Source of the DNA: Herbinix hemicellulosilytica | Lineage (GTDB): Bacteria > Bacillota > Clostridia > Lachnospirales > Lachnospiraceae | Assembly (NCBI RefSeq): GCF_002904165.1 | Contig: NZ_CVTD020000027.1 | Location: 40,262-104,261 of the forward strand | Direction: 5' to 3' | DNA length: 64,000 bases | Shown here: positions 17,898 to 25,428 of the stretch, one piece after another | Numbering within the stretch: position 1 is the first letter of the stretch | How the letters are laid out: each line of letters starts with the position of its first letter | The notes under the pieces: model-generated | What the model was told of the DNA's origin: nothing | Databases searched by the model: none | What the model saw: only the letters and a program-made list of their open reading frames with translations | Program-made: the position numbers and the translations under genes

Positions 17898-18305
17898 TTA
17901 AGATATTTTTTTCAACAACAATTCGTATGCCAATTTTGGATCGTCTACATCGATAACCGTTTGCTCCATCGGACACATTCCGTCTTTATTGCGATTTAAA
18001 ATATATGGAACCTTTTTTTCATATTCATAATAAATATGATATTTCTCAAGAATATTTATGGCATGATCGCTTATCAGAGGTGTATATATGCTGCGAACCT
18101 TGCCGTATATCAAAAGCATTGCCGCAGCCCTGCCTATTACCTCATCTGCCACGTCTGCCCCATTAAAAAACTGCGGATCTTCCTTAAGTTTGCTGATAAT
18201 AGGCATAATCCCCTTAAGATTTGATTTATAAACCTTATCCTCTTTTACAGCAACACAGGTACAGACCAATTGGTTTAATAATTCTTTTACATAATTTAAT
18301 GACAT
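17898..18305 (-). CDS. DUF1893 family protein (TM1506-like)
   Basis: A 135-aa protein that resembles the DUF1893 family. The family segment here is D-E-V-I-G-R-A-A-A-M-L-L-I-Y-G-K-V, then ISDHAINILEKYHI, VPYILNRNKDGMCPMEQTV. Structures in this family have a cytidine-deaminase-like fold, but the zinc-site residues are not conserved and no function is known to me. The start is the ATG five bases after GTGGAGG; an in-frame GTG four codons upstream lacks a ribosome site. It stands alone with its own terminator. Confidence 0.68.
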   Translation of the reverse strand: MSLNYVKELLNQLVCTCVAVKEDKVYKSNLKGIMPIISKLKEDPQFFNGADVADEVIGRAAAMLLIYGKVRSIYTPLISDHAINILEKYHIYYEYEKKVPYILNRNKDGMCPMEQTVIDVDDPKLAYELLLKKIS

Positions 18306-18493
18306 TTTATCCTCCACGGTGCGGAAATTTTTCTTTCATTTATATATCCAGATTAATTAAGATATAAACTATTATTAATCTATTGAATTCGCATTGTCAA
18401 TGGTTATTGCAAATATATTTAGTCTATCTGTCACAGGGATAATATAAACCTCTGTTTCATATATTGATTATATAATAAGGTTCGAGGTTAAGT

Positions 18494-19786
18494 ATGCATA
18501 TACATGTGGTACAACCGGGTGATACCATACAATCTATTGCTGAAACTTACGGTCTTCCGCCTGAAGTAATAGTACGGGACAACGGACTGGATTTCCTCGA
18601 TAATTTGGTAATAGGCCAAACTATAGTAATTGCAACACCTCAAATAGTTTATACGGTAAAACCTGGTGATACGCTGACAGAAATTGCAGCATCTCACAAT
18701 GTTTCGGTAATGCAGTTGCTTCAAAATAATCCGTATCTGGCAGACAGGGAATTTATTTATCCGGGTGACAGAATAGTTATAAGTTATGAAAAAAACGGAT
18801 ATATGGCAACCCACAGTATTACCCTCCCCTTTGTCCATGTCAGGACTTTAAGAAAAACTTTACCCTATCTTACATATATATCCGTAGTTAATTATACTGC
18901 TACAGACGAAGGAGATATTATAACTTATTATGACGATACCGAGTTTATCAGGCTTGCAAAAGAGTACAATACAATTCCTTTAATGTTTTTAACTACTTTG
19001 ACTCTTCAGGGAGAAGCAAATATAAAGGCAGCCTTTAATCTTATTCTAAATGAAGAAATCCAGGACAGACTGGCAGAAAACATTCTTAATATACTTAAGT
19101 CCAAAGGGTTTTATGGAATAAATATTTCGTTTGAATTTATAACGCCTTCCAATCTGCCGTATGTCGAAAGTGCTTATGCAAGAATTGCAAACAGAATTAT
19201 TTCGGAAGGATACCTGGCTTTTGCTACCATTAATCCCGATATCAGAATGACAGGAAGTACCGTAGAATTTTTAAGAATAGATTATTCCCTATTAAATCAA
19301 ATTATAGACAATGTTCTTTTTATGAACTACGAATGGGCTGTTAATCCCAATCCACCTTCTCCCATAAGTTCCATATATAGTATAGAAATTTATCTGAACT
19401 ATTTGCTGGAAACTATTTCACCGTATAAGTTGAACCTCGGAATTTCTACAATCGGATATGACTGGGAACTGCCATTTTTTACAGGTGTTTCCCAAGTCAG
19501 GGCATTAACCTATGACAGTGCCGTTGCCTTAGCACGTAATGAACAAGTTCCTATCCATTTTGACGAAATATCCCAAACACCGTTTTTTCTGTATACAGAA
19601 AACGGCGCCACTCCCAGAGAACATATTGTTTGGTTTATTGATGCAAGAAGCATAAATGCCCTGCTAAATCTGGTTGCCGAAAATAACTTACACGGTATAG
19701 GTATATGGAATATAAGCGTTTTTAATCCACAGTTGTGGCTTCTTGTAAATTCTCAATATGATATTATAAAGAGAGAAGTAAGTTAA
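18494..19786 (+). CDS. LysM-GH18 protein, SleL/YaaH-like
   Basis: A 430-aa protein without a signal peptide. Two LysM peptidoglycan-binding modules come first (about 2-47 and 51-97; both with Q/K-P-G-D-T), followed by a glycoside hydrolase 18 barrel (about 105-430). This architecture is that of spore-cortex enzymes such as SleL/YaaH, which are deposited in the spore from the mother cell. The catalytic glutamate is present (E214), but the usual acidic residue two positions before it is serine (S212; GINISFE), so activity may be altered or lost. A GAGGT site precedes the ATG and a terminator follows at 19790. It runs against the replication fork. Confidence 0.86.
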   Translation: MHIHVVQPGDTIQSIAETYGLPPEVIVRDNGLDFLDNLVIGQTIVIATPQIVYTVKPGDTLTEIAASHNVSVMQLLQNNPYLADREFIYPGDRIVISYEKNGYMATHSITLPFVHVRTLRKTLPYLTYISVVNYTATDEGDIITYYDDTEFIRLAKEYNTIPLMFLTTLTLQGEANIKAAFNLILNEEIQDRLAENILNILKSKGFYGINISFEFITPSNLPYVESAYARIANRIISEGYLAFATINPDIRMTGSTVEFLRIDYSLLNQIIDNVLFMNYEWAVNPNPPSPISSIYSIEIYLNYLLETISPYKLNLGISTIGYDWELPFFTGVSQVRALTYDSAVALARNEQVPIHFDEISQTPFFLYTENGATPREHIVWFIDARSINALLNLVAENNLHGIGIWNISVFNPQLWLLVNSQYDIIKREVS

Positions 19787-19789
19787 TAC

Positions 19790-19816
19790 AAAGAATCGGC
19801 CTACAGCCGATTCTTT
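19790..19816 (+). terminator. Rho-independent terminator after the LysM-GH18 gene
   Basis: An 11-bp stem (AAAGAATCGGC / GCCGATTCTTT) with a 5-base loop, starting 3 bases after the stop codon. Confidence 0.85.
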
Positions 19817-19882
19817 ATTAATAAACTCGTATATTTAAATATTATTAAATCTTTATTTTAACTGATCCTGCAAAATAAGCAC

Positions 19883-19928
19883 AAAAAAAGTCCTAACCCA
19901 GCAAAACTAAGTTGCCAAATTAGAACTT
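19883..19928 (-). terminator. Terminator after tRNA-Lys
   Basis: A 9-bp stem (AAGTTCTAA pairing with TTAGGACTT, one wobble) with a run of seven Ts on the minus strand, 6 bases beyond the 3' end of the tRNA. Confidence 0.75.
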
Positions 19929-19934
19929 TAAAAA

Positions 19935-20007
19935 TGCACCTCCAGGGGCTCGAACCCTGGACACCCTGATTAAGAGTCAGGTGCTCTACCAACTGAGCTA
20001 GAGGTGC
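19935..20007 (-). tRNA. tRNA-Lys (anticodon CTT)
   Basis: A complete 73-nt cloverleaf: acceptor stem GCACCTC / GAGGTGC with discriminator A, D-arm GCTCAGTTGGTAGAGC, anticodon stem CCTGA / TCAGG around loop CTCTTAA (anticodon CTT, reads AAG), and T-arm CAGGGTTCGAGCCCTG. CCA is not encoded. Confidence 0.97.
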
Positions 20008-20120
20008 TTGTCTTTAACGCCGAACGCAAATGTTATTATAAGCTATGAAATTAATTTTTGCAAGTACTTTTTTGAATATTTTTAATATTTCTTCAAACCA
20101 TTTTTATACATTATTATTTT

Positions 20121-20163
20121 AAAAAAAAGACAGGGCAGGATTTTTCGCAACTCCTACCCTGCC
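20121..20163 (-). terminator. Rho-independent terminator of trxA
   Basis: A 12-bp GC-rich stem (GGCAGGGTAGGA with TCCTGCCCTGTC, two wobble pairs) followed by eight Ts on the minus strand, 23 bases past the trxA stop. Confidence 0.9.
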
Positions 20164-20186
20164 GACAATCAAATTATTCTTATTGA

Positions 20187-20504
20187 TTATTTACTGGCAT
20201 CAAGTTTTTCTTTAAGGACATTCTTAGATACAACCCCGACTACATTGTCAATAGCTTCGCCGTTCTTAAAGATGATCATTGTGGGAATTGACATAACACG
20301 ATATTTTCTGGTAGTCTCCGGGTTTTCATCTACATTAAGCTTTCCGATTTTAACGCTTCCTTCATATTCTTCTGCAAGTTCATCTATGATAGGAGCCATC
20401 ATTTTGCATGGTCCGCACCAGTCAGCATAAAAGTCCACCAAAACCAGCTTGTCCGACTCTAAAGCTTCGGTTTTAAAGTTGTCATCTGTAAATTTAAAAG
20501 CCAT
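20187..20504 (-). CDS. trxA: Thioredoxin
   Basis: A 105-aa thioredoxin with the classical WCGPC active site (C30 and C33) and the cis-proline region SIPTMIIF. It reduces protein disulphides in the cytoplasm, normally recharged by thioredoxin reductase, whose gene is not in this window. A GGAGG site precedes the ATG. It has its own promoter (20612-20640) and terminator, and its leader carries an unusually long inverted repeat (20526-20560). Confidence 0.97.
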   Translation of the reverse strand: MAFKFTDDNFKTEALESDKLVLVDFYADWCGPCKMMAPIIDELAEEYEGSVKIGKLNVDENPETTRKYRVMSIPTMIIFKNGEAIDNVVGVVSKNVLKEKLDASK

Positions 20505-20525
20505 ATTTTTTCCTCCATTCTAACT

Positions 20526-20560
20526 ATTTGGGTAGATTAATGTCTATTAATCACCCAAAT
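20526..20560 (-). promoter_or_regulatory. Long hairpin in the trxA leader
   Basis: Arms ATTTGGGT plus GATTAAT and ATTAATC plus ACCCAAAT pair over 15 bp with one bulged A and a 4-base loop. It lies downstream of the trxA -10 box and about 11 bases from the ribosome site. It could be a protein operator or an RNA element affecting stability or translation. No T-run follows, so it is not a terminator. Confidence 0.6.
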
Positions 20561-20611
20561 ACAAATGTTACTGTATATTATTCCATCAAGTAAATATTAT
20601 TATGTGATTTT

Positions 20612-20640
20612 ATAATATGTTAAGATTCCTAAAAAGTCAA
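20612..20640 (-). promoter_or_regulatory. Sigma-A promoter of trxA
   Basis: Minus strand: TTGACT, 17-base spacer, TATTAT, each five of six matches. The start of transcription would be about 100 bases before the trxA ATG, leaving the hairpin inside the leader. Confidence 0.78.
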
Positions 20641-20655
20641 CTTTTTATATCCGTT

Positions 20656-20805
20656 TTATTTATAAGTCTTCTTTTTTGTCTTTGTTGCCTTGTTTAATAT
20701 TTCTTCTACTTCATCCCATGACCTTTTTAGTTTCATGACCTTTTTATTCAGCTTATAGTTACTTCCGGTAATCTTTGCAATTTTATACTTCCAGTTTTTT
20801 TTCAT
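20656..20805 (-). CDS. Small basic protein, 49 aa, unknown
   Basis: A short open frame after trmB, starting MKKNWKYKIAKITGSNYKLN and ending with a lysine-rich tail (KATKTKKKTYK). About a third of residues are Lys or Arg, with one acidic helix-like patch (SWDEVEEIL). An AAGGA sequence stands 6 bases before the ATG, a good translation signal. It begins 55 bases after the trmB stop and is probably the second gene of that transcript; the trxA promoter overlaps the region just after its stop codon. I do not recognise a family. The ribosome site and codon-like composition support it being real; conservation would settle it. Confidence 0.5.
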   Translation of the reverse strand: MKKNWKYKIAKITGSNYKLNKKVMKLKRSWDEVEEILNKATKTKKKTYK

Positions 20806-20860
20806 ATTAAGTCCTTAAACTCTTTTTTTACATTGTATTTGACCGGTGTCAAAATTATAC

Positions 20861-21496
20861 TTAACGGCAGATTTTCATCATATAGATCGGCTTTCCTTGA
20901 GAAACAAATTTTTCTTCGTATTCTGTCATAATATTGCCTTTAGCAAATTCGCTGTTATGAAGGTCATAAGTAACCGCTTTAAATTTCCATCCCGCTTCTT
21001 TCACTTCGTTTAACGAAAATTCAAAAAGGTCTTTGTTGTCTGTCTTAAAAATTACTTCACCGTCTTTTTTAAGGCATTTATCATACATATTAAGAAAATT
21101 TCTTGAAGTTAGACGTCTTTTTGCATGGCGCTCCTTGGGCCAGGGATCGGAAAAATTAAGATAGATTCTTTCAATTTCATTTTCTGCAAATATGTCCAAA
21201 AGATATACTGCATCAAAACGTAAATAGTATAAATTATTAATTTCAACTTCTCTTCTTTTTTCCAATGCCCTAAACAGCACGCTGGAATACTTTTCAATTC
21301 CTAAATAATTTATATCCGGATTCTGCAAGGCCATTTCAGTTATAAATTTTCCTTTGCCGGTGCCTATCTCAAGATGAATAGGATTGTCGTTTCCAAAAAT
21401 GCTTTTCCAGTTACCTTTTAATTTTTCCGGTTCTTTTATAACATATATATCATTAGCCACAGCTTCCCTGGAGCCTTTTATATTTCTTAACCTCAT
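20861..21496 (-). CDS. trmB: tRNA (guanine46-N7)-methyltransferase
   Basis: An enzyme that methylates G46 in the variable loop of tRNAs using SAM. The 211-aa sequence has the SAM loop LEIGTGKGKFI, the family signature NFSDPWPKERHAKRRL and, near the C-terminus, TEYEEKF, all diagnostic of TrmB. Two in-frame ATGs stand two codons apart; the second is spaced correctly from AAGGAG and is chosen. The gene leads a short transcript with the 49-aa small gene. Confidence 0.96.
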   Translation of the reverse strand: MRLRNIKGSREAVANDIYVIKEPEKLKGNWKSIFGNDNPIHLEIGTGKGKFITEMALQNPDINYLGIEKYSSVLFRALEKRREVEINNLYYLRFDAVYLLDIFAENEIERIYLNFSDPWPKERHAKRRLTSRNFLNMYDKCLKKDGEVIFKTDNKDLFEFSLNEVKEAGWKFKAVTYDLHNSEFAKGNIMTEYEEKFVSQGKPIYMMKICR

Positions 21497-21707
21497 TTTC
21501 ATTCTCCTTATCCGTATTTTTATAAAATTATTTATCGCTATAAGATTATAATTATAATCGGCCTTAACGTCAATTGTTGCAGTTTTTGCGGTAATTAATA
21601 AAGGTTAGCCTATTTAAAAAATTATTATTTTATAGTATACTTGAAACGATGCAAAAGTTAATGATTTTTATTATTTGAAATCAAAATAATATATAAGGAG
21701 AGATAGC

Positions 21708-22325
21708 ATGAAAGTTATAGCCGTAAACGGAAGCCCAAGACCAAAGGGAAATACATATCATGCTTTAAAAGTTGTCTGTGATGAGTTAAACACAGAGGGT
21801 ATAGAAACAAAAATTTTGCAGGTTGGGAACATGAAAATCGAAGGCTGTATATCCTGCTACAGATGCAAGGACGGTTATTGCATACATAATGATGAAATTT
21901 TAAATAATATGATAAACGAAATATATGAAGCTGACGGATTGCTGCTTGGCAGCCCGGTATATTACTCCGGAATATCCGGCACCATGAAATGTTTTCTTGA
22001 CAGATTGTTTTATGCCAGCCGCGGAAAGATGCGCCATAAGGTAGGTGCTTCCATAACCGTCCCCAGACGAAGCGGAGGCATGCCGGCCTTCGAGCAACTT
22101 AACAATTACTTCCTTATATCCGAAATGCTGGTTGTTTCATCTTATTACTGGAACGTTATCCATGGCGGCAAACCCGGTGAAGTGCTTGATGATGCGGAAG
22201 GAATATCTGTATTAAAAAACTTGGCCAGAAATATGAGCTGGGTTATTAAAATGAAGGAGGAAACCAAAAATATTCTGCCCGCACCCGAAAGTTACCCAAG
22301 ATCATGGATGAATTTCATCAGATAA
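21708..22325 (+). CDS. Flavodoxin-like FMN reductase family protein
   Basis: A 205-aa NADPH-dependent FMN reductase / iron-sulphur-flavoprotein-like enzyme. The N-terminal VNGSPRPKGNT loop binds the FMN phosphate, and LLLGSPVYYSGISGTMKCFLDR is the second flavin-binding region. A Cys cluster (GCISCYRC, then YC, about residues 47-58) recalls the cluster-binding site of iron-sulphur flavoproteins such as those of methanogens and clostridia, although it may instead be structural. Physiological substrate unknown. It has an AAGGAGAG site and sits 42 bases before dacF on the plus strand. Confidence 0.85.
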   Translation: MKVIAVNGSPRPKGNTYHALKVVCDELNTEGIETKILQVGNMKIEGCISCYRCKDGYCIHNDEILNNMINEIYEADGLLLGSPVYYSGISGTMKCFLDRLFYASRGKMRHKVGASITVPRRSGGMPAFEQLNNYFLISEMLVVSSYYWNVIHGGKPGEVLDDAEGISVLKNLARNMSWVIKMKEETKNILPAPESYPRSWMNFIR

Positions 22326-22367
22326 TTGTTGCTAGTTTTGTTTTTACATTAATTTACGGAGGTTTTT

Positions 22368-23798
22368 ATGAAAAAGCTGATTCTATCCATATTATGCATA
22401 ATAAGTCTAAGCCTGTCCTGTCTAAATACAAATGCTTTTGCATCCGCATATGAAGATACTGATACCTGGCCTCAGGGACCTAGTGTTTATGCTGAAGCCG
22501 CTATTGTTATGGAAGCTTCTACCGGGCTTATTTTATATGAAAAAAATATACACAACACTTATTATCCAGCCAGCATAACAAAGATATTATCAGCCTTATT
22601 GATAATTGAAAATTCGTCACCCGGAGAAGTAGTTACCTTTTCCCGTGATGCCGTATTTAAGGTAGACTTAGACAGCAGCCGGATAGGAATAGATGTGGGT
22701 GAACAGCTTACCATTCAGCAATGCTTATACGGAATTTTGCTGGAATCGGCAAATGAAGTAACCTATGCCGCAGCAGAGCATGTAGCCGGAAATATAGAAG
22801 AATTTGCCAGGATGATGAACGAAAGGGCAAAAGAAATTGGTTGCATGAATTCTAACTTTGTTAATCCTCACGGCCTGCCTGACGATAATCATTACACTTC
22901 GGCTTATGATATGGCTTTAATAACCAGAGAAGCTTTAAAAAACGATACTTTCAGAAAAATTTTTGGGACAAGAACCTATCAGATACCTCCGACCAACAAG
23001 CAATCGGAAACCAGATATCTAAGAAATCATCATAAATTTGTACTTAAGCAGGAATATAATTATGATGGTACGGTGGGAGGAAAAACTGGATATACCAGCA
23101 AGGCCAGATATACTCTGGTTACCGTTGCAAAAAGAGGAGATTTGGAATTAATTTGCGTAGTGCTTAAAGACGATTCGAGCAGTCACCAATATGAAGACAC
23201 TATGAAATTATTGGATTTTGGATTTAATAATTTCTCAATATATCCCATATATGAGTTGGAGAGCGTAGACGTTCAGAAAGAAACTCCTTTTTTCACCCGT
23301 TACAATTCTATGCTGGATTATGCAAATACATCGATAAAAACTGATGAAAAAGGCTATCTGGTTCTTCCCAATACGGCATCATTTGAAGATGCAAAACGGG
23401 AAGTTATCTTCTATCCTGAAGCGGAAATAAATGAAGGACGCAACGTTATAGGCAAAATTTCATATACTTACGGTGGAAAATATGTAGGCGGTGCGGATAT
23501 CCTGTTTAACAATGCAGATACTCCTAAGTTAAATCATTATTATGTTGACAGAAAAGAAGTTCAAAATAACGCAGGCGAAACCAATGAGGACAATCCACCC
23601 GATGACGATTCTGAGCAAACAAAGTCTAACGGTTATTTTCGACCTGTAATAACAGCAATAATTGTAGGTTTCTTTGTTTTGGTAATAGGTTTGTATTTTG
23701 TTCTTGTAGAAATGCCAAGGTTAAAACGCAGAAAAGCTTATTATAAAAGACGGGCCGAAAGAAAAAGATATATGGACGATAATTACCTTGACTTATAA
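22368..23798 (+). CDS. dacF: D-alanyl-D-alanine carboxypeptidase (DacF-like, low-MW PBP)
   Basis: A 476-aa S11-family penicillin-binding protein that trims the terminal D-Ala from peptidoglycan stem peptides. A signal peptide occupies about residues 1-26. The three active-site motifs are intact: S-I-T-K (69-72), S-A-N (127-129) and K-T-G (239-241). A membrane helix near the C-terminus (about 428-450) followed by a basic tail anchors it with the tail inside the cell. Whether it is a vegetative or a sporulation (DacF) form is not decidable. The ISL3 element begins 6 bases after the stop codon, so the native downstream sequence has been displaced by 1.4 kb. Confidence 0.92.
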   Translation: MKKLILSILCIISLSLSCLNTNAFASAYEDTDTWPQGPSVYAEAAIVMEASTGLILYEKNIHNTYYPASITKILSALLIIENSSPGEVVTFSRDAVFKVDLDSSRIGIDVGEQLTIQQCLYGILLESANEVTYAAAEHVAGNIEEFARMMNERAKEIGCMNSNFVNPHGLPDDNHYTSAYDMALITREALKNDTFRKIFGTRTYQIPPTNKQSETRYLRNHHKFVLKQEYNYDGTVGGKTGYTSKARYTLVTVAKRGDLELICVVLKDDSSSHQYEDTMKLLDFGFNNFSIYPIYELESVDVQKETPFFTRYNSMLDYANTSIKTDEKGYLVLPNTASFEDAKREVIFYPEAEINEGRNVIGKISYTYGGKYVGGADILFNNADTPKLNHYYVDRKEVQNNAGETNEDNPPDDDSEQTKSNGYFRPVITAIIVGFFVLVIGLYFVLVEMPRLKRRKAYYKRRAERKRYMDDNYLDL

Positions 23799-23804
23799 AA
23801 ATAA
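23797..23804. repeat. Left target-site duplication of the ISL3 element
   Basis: AAAAATAA, identical to 25244-25251 on the other side of the element. Its first two bases are the last two of the dacF stop codon TAA. Confidence 0.88.
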
Positions 23805-25243
23805 GGTTCTATAATAAATGTTGGGGTTTGTGAAACAGTTAGTTCACAACCCCATCTTTTCAGTTTATAATAAAAAAAGACCTCCCAGTGCCAGTCAATC
23901 ATCTAACCACCAGGAGGTAAATTCAAATGCCTAATAATCTTATCACAGATTTATTAAATTTGGAAGGCATTTTTGTAAAAAAAATTACTCAAGCAGATAA
24001 TTATTTAAAGATTTTTATTGAAACTAAAGCCACTACACAGACCTGCCCTTGCTGTCATCAGCCTACAAAACAGATACATGATTACCGTGAGCAAAAAATT
24101 AAAGATTTACCTTTGCAGTTTAAAGACTGCTATCTCATTCTTAGAAAAAGGCGATATCGCTGCAAGTGCGGAAAACGTTTTTTTGAAAAATATCATTTTT
24201 TAGCCCGTTATCAGCAACGTACCACACGTCTTACTCAATACATAGCGAATGAATTGCGTAATTCAGTTTCTATAAAAGCCGTCGCTGATAAAGCTAATGT
24301 ATCTCATTCAACGGTCACTAGAATTCTGGATACCATTCATTATTCCAGTTCTCCATTGAAAGATGCGATTGCTATTGATGAATTTAAAGGAAATGCTGAT
24401 ACAGGTAAATATCAATGTATTATTGTTAATCCTAAGAAGAATTACATTATGGATATTCTACCTGACAGAACAAGGTCTCATCTTTCTGCTTACTTTAAAG
24501 AATTGAATCGTAATGACAGATACCGGGTTAAGTTCTTTGTTTGTGATATGTGGCAGCCATATGTTGATTTAGCTTATAGTTATTTTCCCAATGCAGTAGT
24601 TATAATTGACAAATATCATTTCATTAGGCATGTAACCTGGGCAATTGAAAATGTACGAAAAAGAATTCAAAAATCCATGACTCCTACTCTAAGAAAATAC
24701 TACAAAAGAAGTCGAAAATTAATTCTTACCAGGTATTATAAGTTAAAAGATGAAGATAAAAAAGCTTGTGATCTTATGTTACTTTATAACGATGATTTAA
24801 GGAAAGCTCATATGCTTAAAGAATGGTTTTATGATATTTGTCATAATGAAAAGTATTCTATTCAAAGAAAAGAATTATTTGAATGGATAAAGAATGCAGA
24901 AAACTCAGGCATTAAAGAGTTTAAAAAATGTGCAGCAACTTTCAGACATTGGTCAAAAGAAATACTAAATGCATTTAAATATGGCTTAACCAATGGTGTA
25001 ACAGAGGGATTTAATAATAAAATAAAGGTACTTAAGCGTATATCATATGGTATAAAAAACTTTGAAAGATTTCGTACACGTATCTTACATTCTTGCAATT
25101 AAATAAAAATAAATATGACTGGCACGAGGTTTATTTGTCATGCCCAAAAACAGGTATTGGTGAGTCAATCATAAAAATAGGCTCTAAGCCTAGTGTTTTA
25201 GCATGATTCAAACATATCATACCCCAACACTTGACAAAGAGCC
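23805..25243 (+). mobile_element. Complete ISL3-family insertion sequence, 1,439 bp
   Basis: The element is bounded by imperfect terminal inverted repeats: the left end starts GGTTCTATAATAAATG and the right end (read inward) GGCTCTTTGTCAAGTG, both continuing TTGGGGT; about 18 of 27 bases match. Perfect 8-bp direct repeats flank it, the duplication length known for ISL3 elements. It carries one intact transposase gene. Subterminal hairpins occur at both ends, for example 23823-23853, which may block read-through from dacF. Internal inverted words GTGCCAGTC / GACTGGCAC lie before and after the gene. The intact frame and exact duplication suggest a recent insertion. Confidence 0.93.
23927..25102 (+). 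CDS. ISL3-family transposase
   Basis: A 391-aa DDE transposase. The N-terminal zinc-binding region has CPCC and CKCG (about 38-86), followed by a helix-turn-helix (SIKAVADKANVSHSTVTRIL). The catalytic acids are likely in AIDEFKG, CDMWQPYVDLA and GVTEGFNNKIK, all typical ISL3 segments. An AGGAGGT site stands before the ATG. The frame is intact to the customary FRTRILH end, so the enzyme could be active. Confidence 0.95.
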   Translation: MPNNLITDLLNLEGIFVKKITQADNYLKIFIETKATTQTCPCCHQPTKQIHDYREQKIKDLPLQFKDCYLILRKRRYRCKCGKRFFEKYHFLARYQQRTTRLTQYIANELRNSVSIKAVADKANVSHSTVTRILDTIHYSSSPLKDAIAIDEFKGNADTGKYQCIIVNPKKNYIMDILPDRTRSHLSAYFKELNRNDRYRVKFFVCDMWQPYVDLAYSYFPNAVVIIDKYHFIRHVTWAIENVRKRIQKSMTPTLRKYYKRSRKLILTRYYKLKDEDKKACDLMLLYNDDLRKAHMLKEWFYDICHNEKYSIQRKELFEWIKNAENSGIKEFKKCAATFRHWSKEILNAFKYGLTNGVTEGFNNKIKVLKRISYGIKNFERFRTRILHSCN

Positions 25244-25251
25244 AAAAATAA
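25244..25251. repeat. Right target-site duplication of the ISL3 element
   Basis: AAAAATAA directly after the right terminal repeat, the exact partner of 23797-23804. Confidence 0.88.
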
Positions 25252-25267
25252 TTATTAAATAAAAAAC

Positions 25268-25319
25268 TGCCGTGATTTTAAATCATAATTTATTATAATT
25301 ATGACTTAAAATCACGGCA
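25268..25319. terminator. Strong hairpin terminator between dacF/IS and the pho operon
   Basis: Two 23-base arms (beginning TGCCGTGATTTTAA and ending TTAAAATCACGGCA) pair over 22 positions with one mismatch and a 6-base loop. A T-run follows on the minus strand, so it ends the pho operon. Before the IS arrived it lay about 20 bases from the dacF stop codon and probably served that gene too. Confidence 0.85.
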
Positions 25320-25359
25320 AATGAATTTATATCGGTGTTAAGTTTATGTCATTCTAAAT

Positions 25360-25428
25360 ATCTTTAAATAATTTATAATTATATCTTTAAATCATATATA
25401 ATTAAATCTTTAAATTATTTATAATTAA
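25360..25428. repeat. Three tandem 23-bp AT-rich repeats
   Basis: Three contiguous copies (25360-25382, 25383-25405, 25406-25428) all begin ATCTTTAAAT and end TATAATTAA or TATAATTAT, differing at two or three positions. The stop codon of the minus-strand membrane-protein gene falls inside the third copy, so the repeat forms the gene's 3' end. Confidence 0.85.

Noticed and set aside
18320..18493. Sporulation sigma-factor promoter before the LysM-GH18 gene
   Set aside because: CATA-type words are present, but no matching -35 at the right distance could be supported by eye.
23823..23853. Hairpin GGGGTTTGTGAA / TTCACAACCCC as the dacF terminator
   Set aside because: It lies inside the left end of the ISL3 element, 18 bases past the IS boundary, so it belongs to the element even if it now stops dacF transcripts.
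25360..25428. Possible CRISPR array
   Set aside because: The 23-bp units are directly contiguous with no spacers, are AT-rich and only three in number; no cas genes are in the window.
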